Shown here one piece after another: positions 1-5,591 of a stretch of 5,591 bases of DNA. The notes beneath the pieces are model-generated. The model was given only the letters and a program-made list of their open reading frames with translations, had not been told where the DNA came from and made no database searches. The position numbers were made by a program, and so were the translations under genes. This DNA comes from Lysobacterales bacterium (lineage in GTDB: Bacteria; Pseudomonadota; Gammaproteobacteria; Xanthomonadales; SZUA-36), in the NCBI GenBank assembly GCA_026196445.1, contig JAPHTE010000429.1:1-5591 (forward strand), written 5' to 3'. Position 1 is the first letter of the stretch, and each line of letters begins with the position of its first letter.

Positions 1-811
1 CTCTGTCCTGGCGAAAGTCGTAACCACGTATGTCCGCATCGATGGGCCGTAACCGGATGTCGACGATGATTTTTCGAAGCTGTCCCGAGATCAGCTGCCA
101 GGCAGTGGGTGTGCCCTGTGGATAGACAATGGTAACGTCAATCAGCCACTCCAGCGCATCATCGAAAGAATACAGGACCTGCCCGATACCACCAAACCGC
201 GGTTTCAAAAGGTGCAGGTGCGGAGAATTCTGCCGCCGTCTTTTCTCCGGCGTGAAGCGAGTACCCTCGGGAAACGTCATCATGGAGACCGGGACGTGTT
301 TGAGCTTCTCGCAGGCCCGGGCGGCGTTTTCCAGGTCCTTGCCAGCCAGTGAAGGGTTCCTGAGCAGTTCTTCACGGCTGTAACGTTTCAAAAACGCCAT
401 GTCCAGCGCCCACCAGGCAAAGCCCAGGAATGGCACCCAGATAAGCTGCTGCTTGAGTAAAAAACGCATAAATGGCGCGCGGCGATTCAGGCAGTGCTGC
501 AGGACGACGATGTCGACCCACGACTGGTGGTTGCAAAAAACCAGGTAGCGGCCTTTGCGATCCAGCCCTTGCGGCAGACGGATGTCCCACTCCATGTGCC
601 GGTAGAATCCGGTTATCGTTTTATTGATCGAAATCCACAGCTCGGCGAGCCAGGCAAACAGCCGGTTCATGAAATTCCGCGGTTTGCCCACGGGCGCCAG
701 GAACTTGACAAACGACAGTAAAAAGAGCACCACCGTAATGACGATGGTGCTCGTTGAAATGATCAGCAATACGACGCTGCCCTGCAGGGCGTATCGCAAT
801 TTCGTCAGCAT
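1..811 (-). CDS. yihG: YihG-like 1-acylglycerol-3-phosphate acyltransferase (PlsC/LPLAT family), 3' end cut by window edge
   Basis: Inner-membrane acyltransferase expected to move an acyl chain onto a lysophosphatidic acid or similar lysophospholipid. The frame is open from the ATG at 811-809 to the left edge, giving 270 codons with no stop. A hydrophobic helix covers about residues 11-38. The catalytic NHxxxxD block is NHQSWVD at 94-100 (His95, Asp100). The acceptor-binding FPEGTR block is at 180-185. The stretch LDMAFLKRYS near 136-145 closely resembles E. coli YihG, as I remember that protein. YihG is about 310 residues, so roughly 40 C-terminal residues should lie outside the window. The start lies 10 bases after the methyltransferase stop and has only a weak GGA-like ribosome site, which suggests coupled translation from one mRNA. 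The family is near certain. The YihG subfamily rests on resemblance, and the true acceptor (lysophosphatidate, lysophosphatidylglycerol or another) cannot be read from sequence. Confidence 0.9.
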   Translation of the reverse strand, partial: MLTKLRYALQGSVVLLIISTSTIVITVVLFLLSFVKFLAPVGKPRNFMNRLFAWLAELWISINKTITGFYRHMEWDIRLPQGLDRKGRYLVFCNHQSWVDIVVLQHCLNRRAPFMRFLLKQQLIWVPFLGFAWWALDMAFLKRYSREELLRNPSLAGKDLENAARACEKLKHVPVSMMTFPEGTRFTPEKRRRQNSPHLHLLKPRFGGIGQVLYSFDDALEWLIDVTIVYPQGTPTAWQLISGQLRKIIVDIRLRPIDADIRGYDFRQDR

Positions 812-821
812 TGGTCCGGTT

Positions 822-1640
822 TTAGCGGGGTTTCCTGAAACGCATGGTCATGCGGTCGCTTTCACCGATGGCCAGGTACTTTTCCCTGTCCACGTCTTTC
901 AAACGCAGGGTCGGTGGCAAGGTCCAAACGCCTTTTGGATGGTCCTTGGTGTCTTTCGGATTAGCGTTGATTTCCGAGCTTTCCTCAAACACCAGACCCG
1001 CGTTGGCAGCAAATGCCTTGACGTCCTCTTCAGGCACGTATCCGCCTTTGAGAGCGTCTTCCAGGCTTGTGCCCGGTGCGGCCCGGTGCTGAACGACACC
1101 CAATACACCACCCGGTTTGAGCACGCGCGCAAACTCGTTGAAAACATCTTGGGCCATGCCGGCGTTTGCCCAGCCGTGTGTATTACGGAAAGTCAGCACC
1201 ATGTCAATGGAATCCGCATCACCCAGCGATGCAGACTCGGGTGGCGAATAGTAGACGGTTTCCACCTGGTCATAGACTTCTGGGTACTTGGCGAAGGTTT
1301 CCTTCATCTTTTCGGGCAGCGTGTAACGGTATTCTGACTGCCCTTCAACAGCCGGATCCCAGGTTGCAATGACCAGTTTGCCATGGTCACGTATGGCTGG
1401 AGCCAGAATTTCGGTGTACCAACCACCGCCGGGCCAGATTTCCATCACTGTCATACCGTCTTCCAGGCCGAAGAACTCGAGGGTTTCGACCGGGTGCCGA
1501 TACATATTACGGGCGATATTGGCCTCGGAGCGGTGCTCACCCACCATGGCCTTGGCGACGCGTTCGCCGGGGGTTTGCCCACCGGCCATCACGGCAGTGG
1601 AGCAAAGCAGGACGATCACTGCAGAAAACAGACGTTGCAT
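822..1640 (-). CDS. Exported class I SAM-dependent methyltransferase-like protein (COG4798 type)
   Basis: A 272-residue Rossmann methyltransferase-like protein with a signal peptide. Residues 1-19 are a short basic start, a hydrophobic core and a VMA/GG signal peptidase I site, so the mature protein should be periplasmic. Motif I is VMEIWPGGGWYTEIL at 65-79. Here Trp-Pro replaces the first glycine of the usual E/D-x-G-x-G-x-G, a form I recall as typical of this predicted-methyltransferase family. Asp95, after the second strand (VIATWD), may be the ribose-binding acid. The fourth strand is DSIDMVLTFRN (143-153), followed by THGW, and the post-motif LKPGG is at 174-178. The start is fixed by a near-perfect Shine-Dalgarno just upstream. 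The gene lies 88 bases downstream of tesA and 10 bases before the acyltransferase. The substrate is unknown, and so is whether S-adenosylmethionine is available outside the cytoplasm. It may bind another ligand or have lost methyltransferase activity. Confidence 0.83.
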   Translation of the reverse strand: MQRLFSAVIVLLCSTAVMAGGQTPGERVAKAMVGEHRSEANIARNMYRHPVETLEFFGLEDGMTVMEIWPGGGWYTEILAPAIRDHGKLVIATWDPAVEGQSEYRYTLPEKMKETFAKYPEVYDQVETVYYSPPESASLGDADSIDMVLTFRNTHGWANAGMAQDVFNEFARVLKPGGVLGVVQHRAAPGTSLEDALKGGYVPEEDVKAFAANAGLVFEESSEINANPKDTKDHPKGVWTLPPTLRLKDVDREKYLAIGESDRMTMRFRKPR

Positions 1641-1646
1641 AAATAA

Positions 1647-1654
1647 ACCTCCTT
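1647..1654 (-). promoter_or_regulatory. Strong ribosome binding site of the methyltransferase gene
   Basis: On the minus strand the sequence is AAGGAGGT, followed by six bases and the ATG at 1640-1638. It matches the anti-Shine-Dalgarno end of 16S rRNA almost fully at good spacing. It is the only strong site in this window and settles the methyltransferase start. Confidence 0.9.
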
Positions 1655-1696
1655 AAAAAAGTGTTACGAGTCCAACTGGTGCAGTTTGCGGCCTAG

Positions 1697-1702
1697 ATCA
1701 TA
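1697..1702 (-). promoter_or_regulatory. Possible -10 box for the methyltransferase-acyltransferase operon
   Basis: The minus strand reads TATGAT, five of six matches to TATAAT, in the AT-rich gap between tesA and the methyltransferase. It would start transcription near 1690 and give a leader of about 50 bases ending in the strong ribosome site. No good -35 box sits 16-18 bases upstream. The nearby TTGTTT is only 12 bases away, and there is no TGn extension. The genes may instead be read through from tesA, because I see no terminator hairpin in this gap. Confidence 0.35.
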
Positions 1703-1728
1703 CCCGAATTTAGAAAACAATATACCCT

Positions 1729-2349
1729 TCAGCGATCCAGTTCCGGCGCCAGCACGCGCCAGACATTTTCAAGCAAAACGGATTGGGCCTCGGCGCTTGG
1801 GTGAATGCCATCCGCCTGCAACATGCCGGGTTCAAAAACAACGCCATCCATGAAGAATGGCACAAGCAATGTGCTGTATTCAGCGGCAAGATCGGCGTAA
1901 ATGGATTCGAATTGCTCGAGGTAGGCCTCACCGTAATTGGGTGGCAGCCTGATACCCGTCAGCAATACGCGCGCGCCGTTTGATTGGCTCAGCAGGATGA
2001 TATCGCGGATGTTCTGGCGGGTAACTTCCGGCTTGAGACCACGCAGACCGTCGTTGCCGCCAAGTTCTACCAGGACGAATTCAGGCTGGTAACGTTGCAA
2101 CAGACGTGGCAGGCGGCTCAGACCACCCTGGGTCGTATCGCCGCTGATACTGGAGTTGAGAACGGTGTAGCTGTGACCAGTTTGATGCAGGCGGATTTTG
2201 AGCAATTCGACCCAGGATTCTTCCCGGTCCATGCCGTATCCAGCGCTGAGGCTATCGCCCAGGACGACGATAACCGGCGTATTTTCAACCGTTGCAGCCT
2301 GCGCAAACAGGCTCATAAAGGACAACAAAACAGCTAGAATAACTCTCAT
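1729..2349 (-). CDS. tesA: Periplasmic acyl-CoA thioesterase I / protease I / lysophospholipase L1
   Basis: SGNH-hydrolase that cleaves acyl esters and thioesters, including lysophospholipids and long-chain acyl thioesters. It has 206 residues against 208 for the E. coli precursor. Residues 1-18 form a signal peptide with an AQA-A cleavage site, so it works in the periplasm. All four SGNH blocks are present: GDSLS at 31-35 with nucleophile Ser33, oxyanion Gly70 in SISGDT, oxyanion Asn99 in ELGGND (95-100), and DGIHP at 180-184 with catalytic Asp180 and His183. I chose the ATG at 2349-2347 because it places the signal peptide right at the N-terminus. No clear Shine-Dalgarno precedes it, and its start codon overlaps the divergent ybbA start. 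In E. coli tesA is also divergent from ybbA-ybbP, and from memory TesA has been reported to bind the YbbAP transporter. Family and function are secure. The natural substrate is not. Confidence 0.95.
   Translation of the reverse strand: MRVILAVLLSFMSLFAQAATVENTPVIVVLGDSLSAGYGMDREESWVELLKIRLHQTGHSYTVLNSSISGDTTQGGLSRLPRLLQRYQPEFVLVELGGNDGLRGLKPEVTRQNIRDIILLSQSNGARVLLTGIRLPPNYGEAYLEQFESIYADLAAEYSTLLVPFFMDGVVFEPGMLQADGIHPSAEAQSVLLENVWRVLAPELDR
2312..2340 (+). promoter_or_regulatory. Candidate ybbA-ybbP promoter inside the 5' end of tesA
   Basis: A -10-like TAGAAT at 2335-2340 matches TATAAT at five of six bases. Seventeen bases upstream, CTCATA at 2312-2317 is a weak -35 with three of six matches to TTGACA. 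The pair lies within the tesA signal-peptide codons on the opposite strand. Transcription from it would begin near 2346-2348, at or next to the ybbA ATG, giving an mRNA with almost no leader. This fits the lack of a Shine-Dalgarno before ybbA. It is a pattern-based guess. Confidence 0.4.
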
Positions 2350-2350
2350 G
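2347..2350. other. Overlapping divergent start codons of tesA and ybbA (CATG)
   Basis: The four bases CATG hold both start codons: minus-strand ATG of tesA at 2349-2347 and plus-strand ATG of ybbA at 2348-2350, sharing two bases. There is no intergenic space, so each gene's ribosome site and core promoter must lie within the other gene's coding sequence. This depends on both start choices being right. Both are supported by the homologous N-termini but not by strong ribosome binding sites. Confidence 0.75.
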
Positions 2351-3064
2351 AACACACCAGCAAAAGAAACAAGGGATTTTGCCCTGCGGGCCGAGGTCCT
2401 CAGCAAGACCGTGACCAGCCCGGAAGGGATGTTGACCATATTAGACCAGGTCAGCCTGCAAGTCAGTCACGGTGAGCGCATCGCCATCGTCGGCGCATCC
2501 GGGGCAGGCAAATCGACCCTGTTGGGTTTGTTGGCCGGTCTCGATCTGCCGAGCTCGGGTAAGGTCTGGCTCGGCGACGCCGAACTCACGGCACTGGACG
2601 AAGACGGCCGTGCCGCGCTGCGTGCGGACGAGGTCGGATTCGTATTCCAGTCTTTCCACCTGATCCCATCGCTCACGGCGCTGGAAAATGTCATGCTGCC
2701 GCTGGAACTGGCCAGCCATGAACAACCGCGCACCGCGGCCTTGCAGGCCATCGGAAACGTCGGCCTGGCAGAACGGGCCGGTCATTACCCGCGCCAGTTA
2801 TCCGGTGGTGAAAAGCAACGCGTGGCCATCGCCAGGGCCTATGTGACACAGCCGACGGTGTTGTTTGCCGATGAGCCGACCGGTAATCTCGACCAGCAGA
2901 CGGGCGAGACGATCATCGACATCCTGTTTCGCATGAACCGGGAATACGGCACTACACTGGTGCTGGTCAGCCACGACCTGGGCCTGGCGCAGCGCTGCGA
3001 CCGCATCATACACATGGAAGCGGGCCGCATCCGCGCCAGGCAACCATCGGTGCAGGGCAGTTGA
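2348..3064 (+). CDS. ybbA: ABC transporter ATPase subunit, YbbA (MacB/LolD type)
   Basis: Cytoplasmic ATPase that powers the permease encoded directly after it. It has 238 residues against about 228 in E. coli, the extra length being a slightly longer N-terminus. All nucleotide-binding motifs are intact: Walker A GASGAGKST at 49-57 (Lys55), Q-loop Gln101, signature LSGGE at 151-155, Walker B VLFADEP at 171-177 with catalytic Glu176, D-loop GNLD at 179-182, and H-loop His209. The stretch GFVFQSFHLIPSLTALENV (97-115) is typical of the LolD/MacB/YbbA group, and FADEPTGNLD is nearly identical to E. coli YbbA. The frame stays open upstream to 2198, but that extension would lie across tesA and matches nothing in the family, so ATG 2348 is preferred. 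The stop codon overlaps the start of ybbP. No Shine-Dalgarno is visible at useful spacing. Assignment to YbbA rather than LolD rests on the tesA and ybbP neighbours. Confidence 0.95.
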   Translation: MNTPAKETRDFALRAEVLSKTVTSPEGMLTILDQVSLQVSHGERIAIVGASGAGKSTLLGLLAGLDLPSSGKVWLGDAELTALDEDGRAALRADEVGFVFQSFHLIPSLTALENVMLPLELASHEQPRTAALQAIGNVGLAERAGHYPRQLSGGEKQRVAIARAYVTQPTVLFADEPTGNLDQQTGETIIDILFRMNREYGTTLVLVSHDLGLAQRCDRIIHMEAGRIRARQPSVQGS

Positions 3065-3066
3065 TG
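3062..3066 (+). other. Stop-start overlap TGATG coupling ybbA to ybbP
   Basis: The ybbA stop TGA (3062-3064) shares its last base with the ybbP ATG (3064-3066). This is the usual arrangement for termination-reinitiation, which would keep the two subunits in fixed proportion. Only a weak AGGG precedes it, at 3054-3057. A TTG in the ybbP frame at 3061-3063 could also serve as the start and would add one residue. Confidence 0.85.
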
Positions 3067-5568
3067 GCGGGACTCGGCAATAAGCGGGTATCGACGCTAG
3101 CCTGGCGCCTGTTGCTCAGGGATTGGCGTTCCGGGGAACTGTCGGTGCTGAGTATTGCACTGGTCATCGCCGTGACCTCGCTGACCGCGGTGGCATTTCT
3201 GACCGACCGCGTCGGTCACGCCGTGGAACTGCGTGCTGCCGAATCGCTGGCAGCGGATTTACGCCTGGGCTCGAGCCAGCCGTTACCTGCGAGCTATCTC
3301 GAGCAAGCCAAGGCGGCCGGCTTAAAAACCGCCGCTGTCACCTCCATGCCAAGCGTGGTGTTTGCAGGCGACACCAGCACCTTGTCGGCCGTGCGCGCGG
3401 TCACTGCTGGCTATCCCTTGCGCGGCCGCTTGAAAACCTCCGCCAACCTGTTGGGTGAGGCCTTTGAAACCGACGCCATTCCGGCGCCCGGAGAAGCGTG
3501 GGCCACCACCCGTCTGCTGGCACGCCTGGGCGCCGATGCTGGTGACGTGATCAAGGTCGGCACTGCCAGCTTAAAGGTCAGCAAGGTGCTGGATTTCCGG
3601 CCGGACCAGGGTTGGCAGTTCGTCGATCTCGCCCCGACGCTTTTAATCAACATGGATGATCTCGATGCCACCGGCCTGGTCCAGCCCGGCAGCCGCGTTT
3701 CCTACCGTATGCTATTTGCGGGGTCGCGCACAGACATCGATGCATTCAAGCCCGAACTCGAGACGATCCTGGCACCGGGTGAACGTCTCAGTGATATCCA
3801 GGACACCAACCCGCAGATCCGTTCGGCCATGGAACGCTCCGGGCGGTTTTTGAACCTGGCCTCGCTGGTCAGCGTGCTGCTGGCGGCCGTTGCCGTCGCG
3901 ATGTCTGCCAGGCGTTACGCCATCCGCCACCGGGACCGGATAGCCCTGCTCAAATGCCTGGGTTCACAACAGGGCTTCATCCTCAGGCTGAACCTGTTGC
4001 AGCTGTTCATGCTGACAGTTATCGGCGCCATCGTGGGTATTGTGCTGGGCTACCTGTCGCAGGAGGTCCTGGCCTGGATTACCCGTGACCTGATAGCGCA
4101 GCAATTGCCGCCACCCGGCATGGCGCCGGTCCTGCTTGGCCTGGTGACCGCCCTGTTCATTTTGTGCGGGTTTGCGCTGCCGGACCTGGTGCAGATGGGC
4201 CGCACACCGGTCTTGCGTGTATTGCGCAACGACGTCAGCCCGCCACCGGTGCGGTACGGCATTTCATACCTGGCAGGCGTGGTCGCCGTACTGGCCTTGC
4301 TCGAATGGATGGTGCGCGATATCGGCCTGGTGCTGGGTATCGCCGCCGGTGCTGCAGGCACCTTTGTGGTGCTGGGTTTGGCCGGGTGGTTGCTGGTCAG
4401 GATGACAGGGCGCTTCCGAGGCGTGGCGGGCGTCGCCTGGCGTTATGGCCTTGCAAACTTGAGTCGCCGCGGACGCGAGAGCGTCTTCCAGGTCGTTGCT
4501 TTCGGTCTCGGGCTGATGGTCCTGCTGTTACTGACGCTGGTGCGTAACGACCTGATGGACAACTGGCGCGAAAGCCTGCCGGTGGATGCACCAAACCAGT
4601 TCCTGATCAATATCCAACCACACGAAGTTCCGCTCATGCAGCAGTTCCTGGAACAGCGAGAGATGCAGGTGCCACGTTTCGTGCCGATGGTCCGCGCCCG
4701 GATGACTGCGATCAATGGCGAGGACGTCAACCAGATCACCTTCGAAGACCCACAAGGTGAACGCTGGGCGAAACGGGAATCCAACCTCAGCTTCGCCACA
4801 GCCATGCAGGCTGACAACCGCTTGACAGAGGGCGAGTGGTGGCCGCCCGATACCCCGAATCACGAGGTTTCAGTGGAGGTGGACTTCGGCAGTGAGCTGG
4901 GGGTGAAGCTGGGTGACGAAATCAGTTTCGACATTGCAGGGGAACCGGTCAGCGCCACGGTCACCAGCTTCAGAACCGTGGAGTGGGATTCCTTCCGGCC
5001 CAACTTTTTCATGGTGTTTTCTCCCTCCACGCTCAAGGGTTTTCCTGCCAGCTATATCAGCGCACTGTATGCGCGCCCGGACGACGACCACAATTTGCTC
5101 GAGATGATGCGCGAGTTCCCCAGCGTCACCGTTATCGACCTCGACGCCACCCTGCAACAGGTACGGGACGTCATGGACAAGGCCTCGATGGCCGTGCAGG
5201 CGGTGTTCCTGTTCACGCTGTTCGCCGGCCTGGCCGTGTTGTGGGCAGCCGTGCAGTCCAGCCTTGATGAGCGCAGCTTCGAGAGCGCGATACTGCGCGC
5301 CCTGGGCGCGTCCCGCAAACGCGTACTGACCGGCGTGGTGGTCGAGTTTATAGCCATCGGCCTTCTGGCCGGCGTGCTGGCGGCAACCGGAGCAAGCCTG
5401 GCCGCCTGGTACCTGGCAATCAATATTTACGACCTGGCGTATCATTTCAGCCCTGCCCTGTGGCTGACAGGCCCGGTACTGGGTATGGTGTTCGTCGGCA
5501 TCAGCGGACTGATAGCGACCTGGAAGGTCGTCACGCATTCGCCGCTTTCCGTACTTCGAGCCATTTGA
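3064..5568 (+). CDS. ybbP: ABC transporter permease YbbP, double FtsX/MacB-type membrane protein
   Basis: Inner-membrane permease partner of YbbA, 834 residues against about 804 in E. coli. I see about ten hydrophobic helices: 26-46, 264-282, 310-331, 354-373, 400-416, 420-446 (probably one long or two short), 474-494, 709-732, 758-782 and 800-820. Two large periplasmic domains lie between helices, at about 47-263 and 495-708. The FtsX hallmark occurs twice, once per half: IALLKCLGSQ around 293-302 and SAILRALGASRKR around 741-753. Each half ends in a similar P-x-x-x-LR motif: TPVLRVLRND at 381-390 and SPLSVLRAI at the C-terminus. PNFFMVFSP and VRARMTAING in the second periplasmic domain also match E. 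coli YbbP as I recall it. The family works by mechanotransmission, with ATP hydrolysis moving the periplasmic domains, rather than by a channel. Linkage to tesA suggests a lipid or other acylated cargo handed to TesA. The cargo itself is inference. Confidence 0.94.
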   Translation: MAGLGNKRVSTLAWRLLLRDWRSGELSVLSIALVIAVTSLTAVAFLTDRVGHAVELRAAESLAADLRLGSSQPLPASYLEQAKAAGLKTAAVTSMPSVVFAGDTSTLSAVRAVTAGYPLRGRLKTSANLLGEAFETDAIPAPGEAWATTRLLARLGADAGDVIKVGTASLKVSKVLDFRPDQGWQFVDLAPTLLINMDDLDATGLVQPGSRVSYRMLFAGSRTDIDAFKPELETILAPGERLSDIQDTNPQIRSAMERSGRFLNLASLVSVLLAAVAVAMSARRYAIRHRDRIALLKCLGSQQGFILRLNLLQLFMLTVIGAIVGIVLGYLSQEVLAWITRDLIAQQLPPPGMAPVLLGLVTALFILCGFALPDLVQMGRTPVLRVLRNDVSPPPVRYGISYLAGVVAVLALLEWMVRDIGLVLGIAAGAAGTFVVLGLAGWLLVRMTGRFRGVAGVAWRYGLANLSRRGRESVFQVVAFGLGLMVLLLLTLVRNDLMDNWRESLPVDAPNQFLINIQPHEVPLMQQFLEQREMQVPRFVPMVRARMTAINGEDVNQITFEDPQGERWAKRESNLSFATAMQADNRLTEGEWWPPDTPNHEVSVEVDFGSELGVKLGDEISFDIAGEPVSATVTSFRTVEWDSFRPNFFMVFSPSTLKGFPASYISALYARPDDDHNLLEMMREFPSVTVIDLDATLQQVRDVMDKASMAVQAVFLFTLFAGLAVLWAAVQSSLDERSFESAILRALGASRKRVLTGVVVEFIAIGLLAGVLAATGASLAAWYLAINIYDLAYHFSPALWLTGPVLGMVFVGISGLIATWKVVTHSPLSVLRAI

Positions 5569-5591
5569 ATTTGCAGGCGAAACACAAGTCC
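5569..5591. other. Short tail after ybbP, nothing recognised
   Basis: These 23 bases follow the ybbP stop and run to the window edge. I see no hairpin, U-run, start codon or ribosome site in them, so it is not clear whether the ybbA-ybbP operon continues to the right. Confidence 0.5.

Noticed and set aside
624..1337. A 237-codon open frame on the plus strand
   Set aside because: It lies antisense across the acyltransferase start and most of the methyltransferase gene, both of which have clear family motifs. Its translation shows no recognisable domain and there is no ribosome site, so it is a shadow frame.
1602..1604. Cys13 of the exported methyltransferase as a lipoprotein cysteine
   Set aside because: The residues before it are VLL rather than a lipobox with Gly, Ala or Ser at -1, and a good signal peptidase I site follows at residue 19.
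1641..1728. A rho-independent terminator after tesA
   Set aside because: I found no GC-rich stem followed by a T-run on the minus strand here. The only inverted pair, CCA/TGG around 1672-1679, is too short.
2198..2347. Upstream extension of the ybbA frame to an ATG at 2198
   Set aside because: It would add 50 residues unlike any YbbA N-terminus and would run across most of the 5' third of tesA on the other strand. ATG 2348 gives a length close to the family's.
2350..2439. Upstream extension of the tesA frame to an ATG at 2439
   Set aside because: It would put 30 residues with several arginines before the signal peptide and bury it. ATG 2349 gives the normal precursor length and a standard signal sequence.
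3061..3063. TTG as the ybbP start codon
   Set aside because: ATG follows directly at 3064 and overlaps the ybbA stop in the common TGATG arrangement. TTG would add just one residue and cannot be excluded, but ATG is the simpler choice.
4870..5538. A 222-codon open frame on the minus strand inside ybbP
   Set aside because: The translation is rich in Gln, His and Gly with no motif or hydrophobic pattern, and it lies opposite the strongly supported second half of ybbP. It is a by-product of the GC-rich codon use there.

Overview
The window reads as an ordinary chromosomal stretch of a moderately GC-rich gammaproteobacterium. The basis is the tesA-ybbA-ybbP arrangement, in which a thioesterase I/lysophospholipase gene is divergent from an ABC ATPase and permease pair as in Escherichia coli, together with a YihG-type acyltransferase. 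The protein sequences differ clearly from the E. coli ones, so this is not an enteric. I cannot name a genus from the sequence alone. There are no mobile elements, RNA genes, CRISPR arrays or long repeats that I can support, and no gene-free stretch longer than about 90 bases.

Left part, minus strand (1-2349). Reading leftwards there are three genes: tesA (2349-1729), an exported class I methyltransferase-like protein (1640-822) and a YihG-like 1-acyl-sn-glycerol-3-phosphate acyltransferase (811 to beyond the left edge, C-terminus missing). TesA and the methyltransferase are separated by 88 bases holding a very strong ribosome binding site and a possible -10 box. The methyltransferase and acyltransferase are only 10 bases apart and are probably one operon.

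Right part, plus strand (2348-5568). ybbA encodes the ATPase and ybbP the ten-helix FtsX/MacB-type permease. They overlap by one base (TGATG) and are certainly an operon. The last 23 bases (5569-5591) hold nothing I can identify.

How the genes fit together: YbbA and YbbP should form a type VII (MacB/LolCDE-like, mechanotransmission) ABC system in the inner membrane, and TesA is a periplasmic SGNH esterase that acts on acyl esters and thioesters. The linkage suggests that YbbAP lifts an acylated molecule from the membrane for TesA to cleave. The acyltransferase puts acyl chains back onto lysophospholipid-type acceptors, and the exported methyltransferase-like protein is an unexplained periplasmic partner. 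That combined lipid-processing role is inference from gene order and families. The most unusual structural points are the divergent tesA and ybbA start codons, which share two bases inside a CATG, and a -10-like box placed so that the ybbA mRNA could be leaderless.
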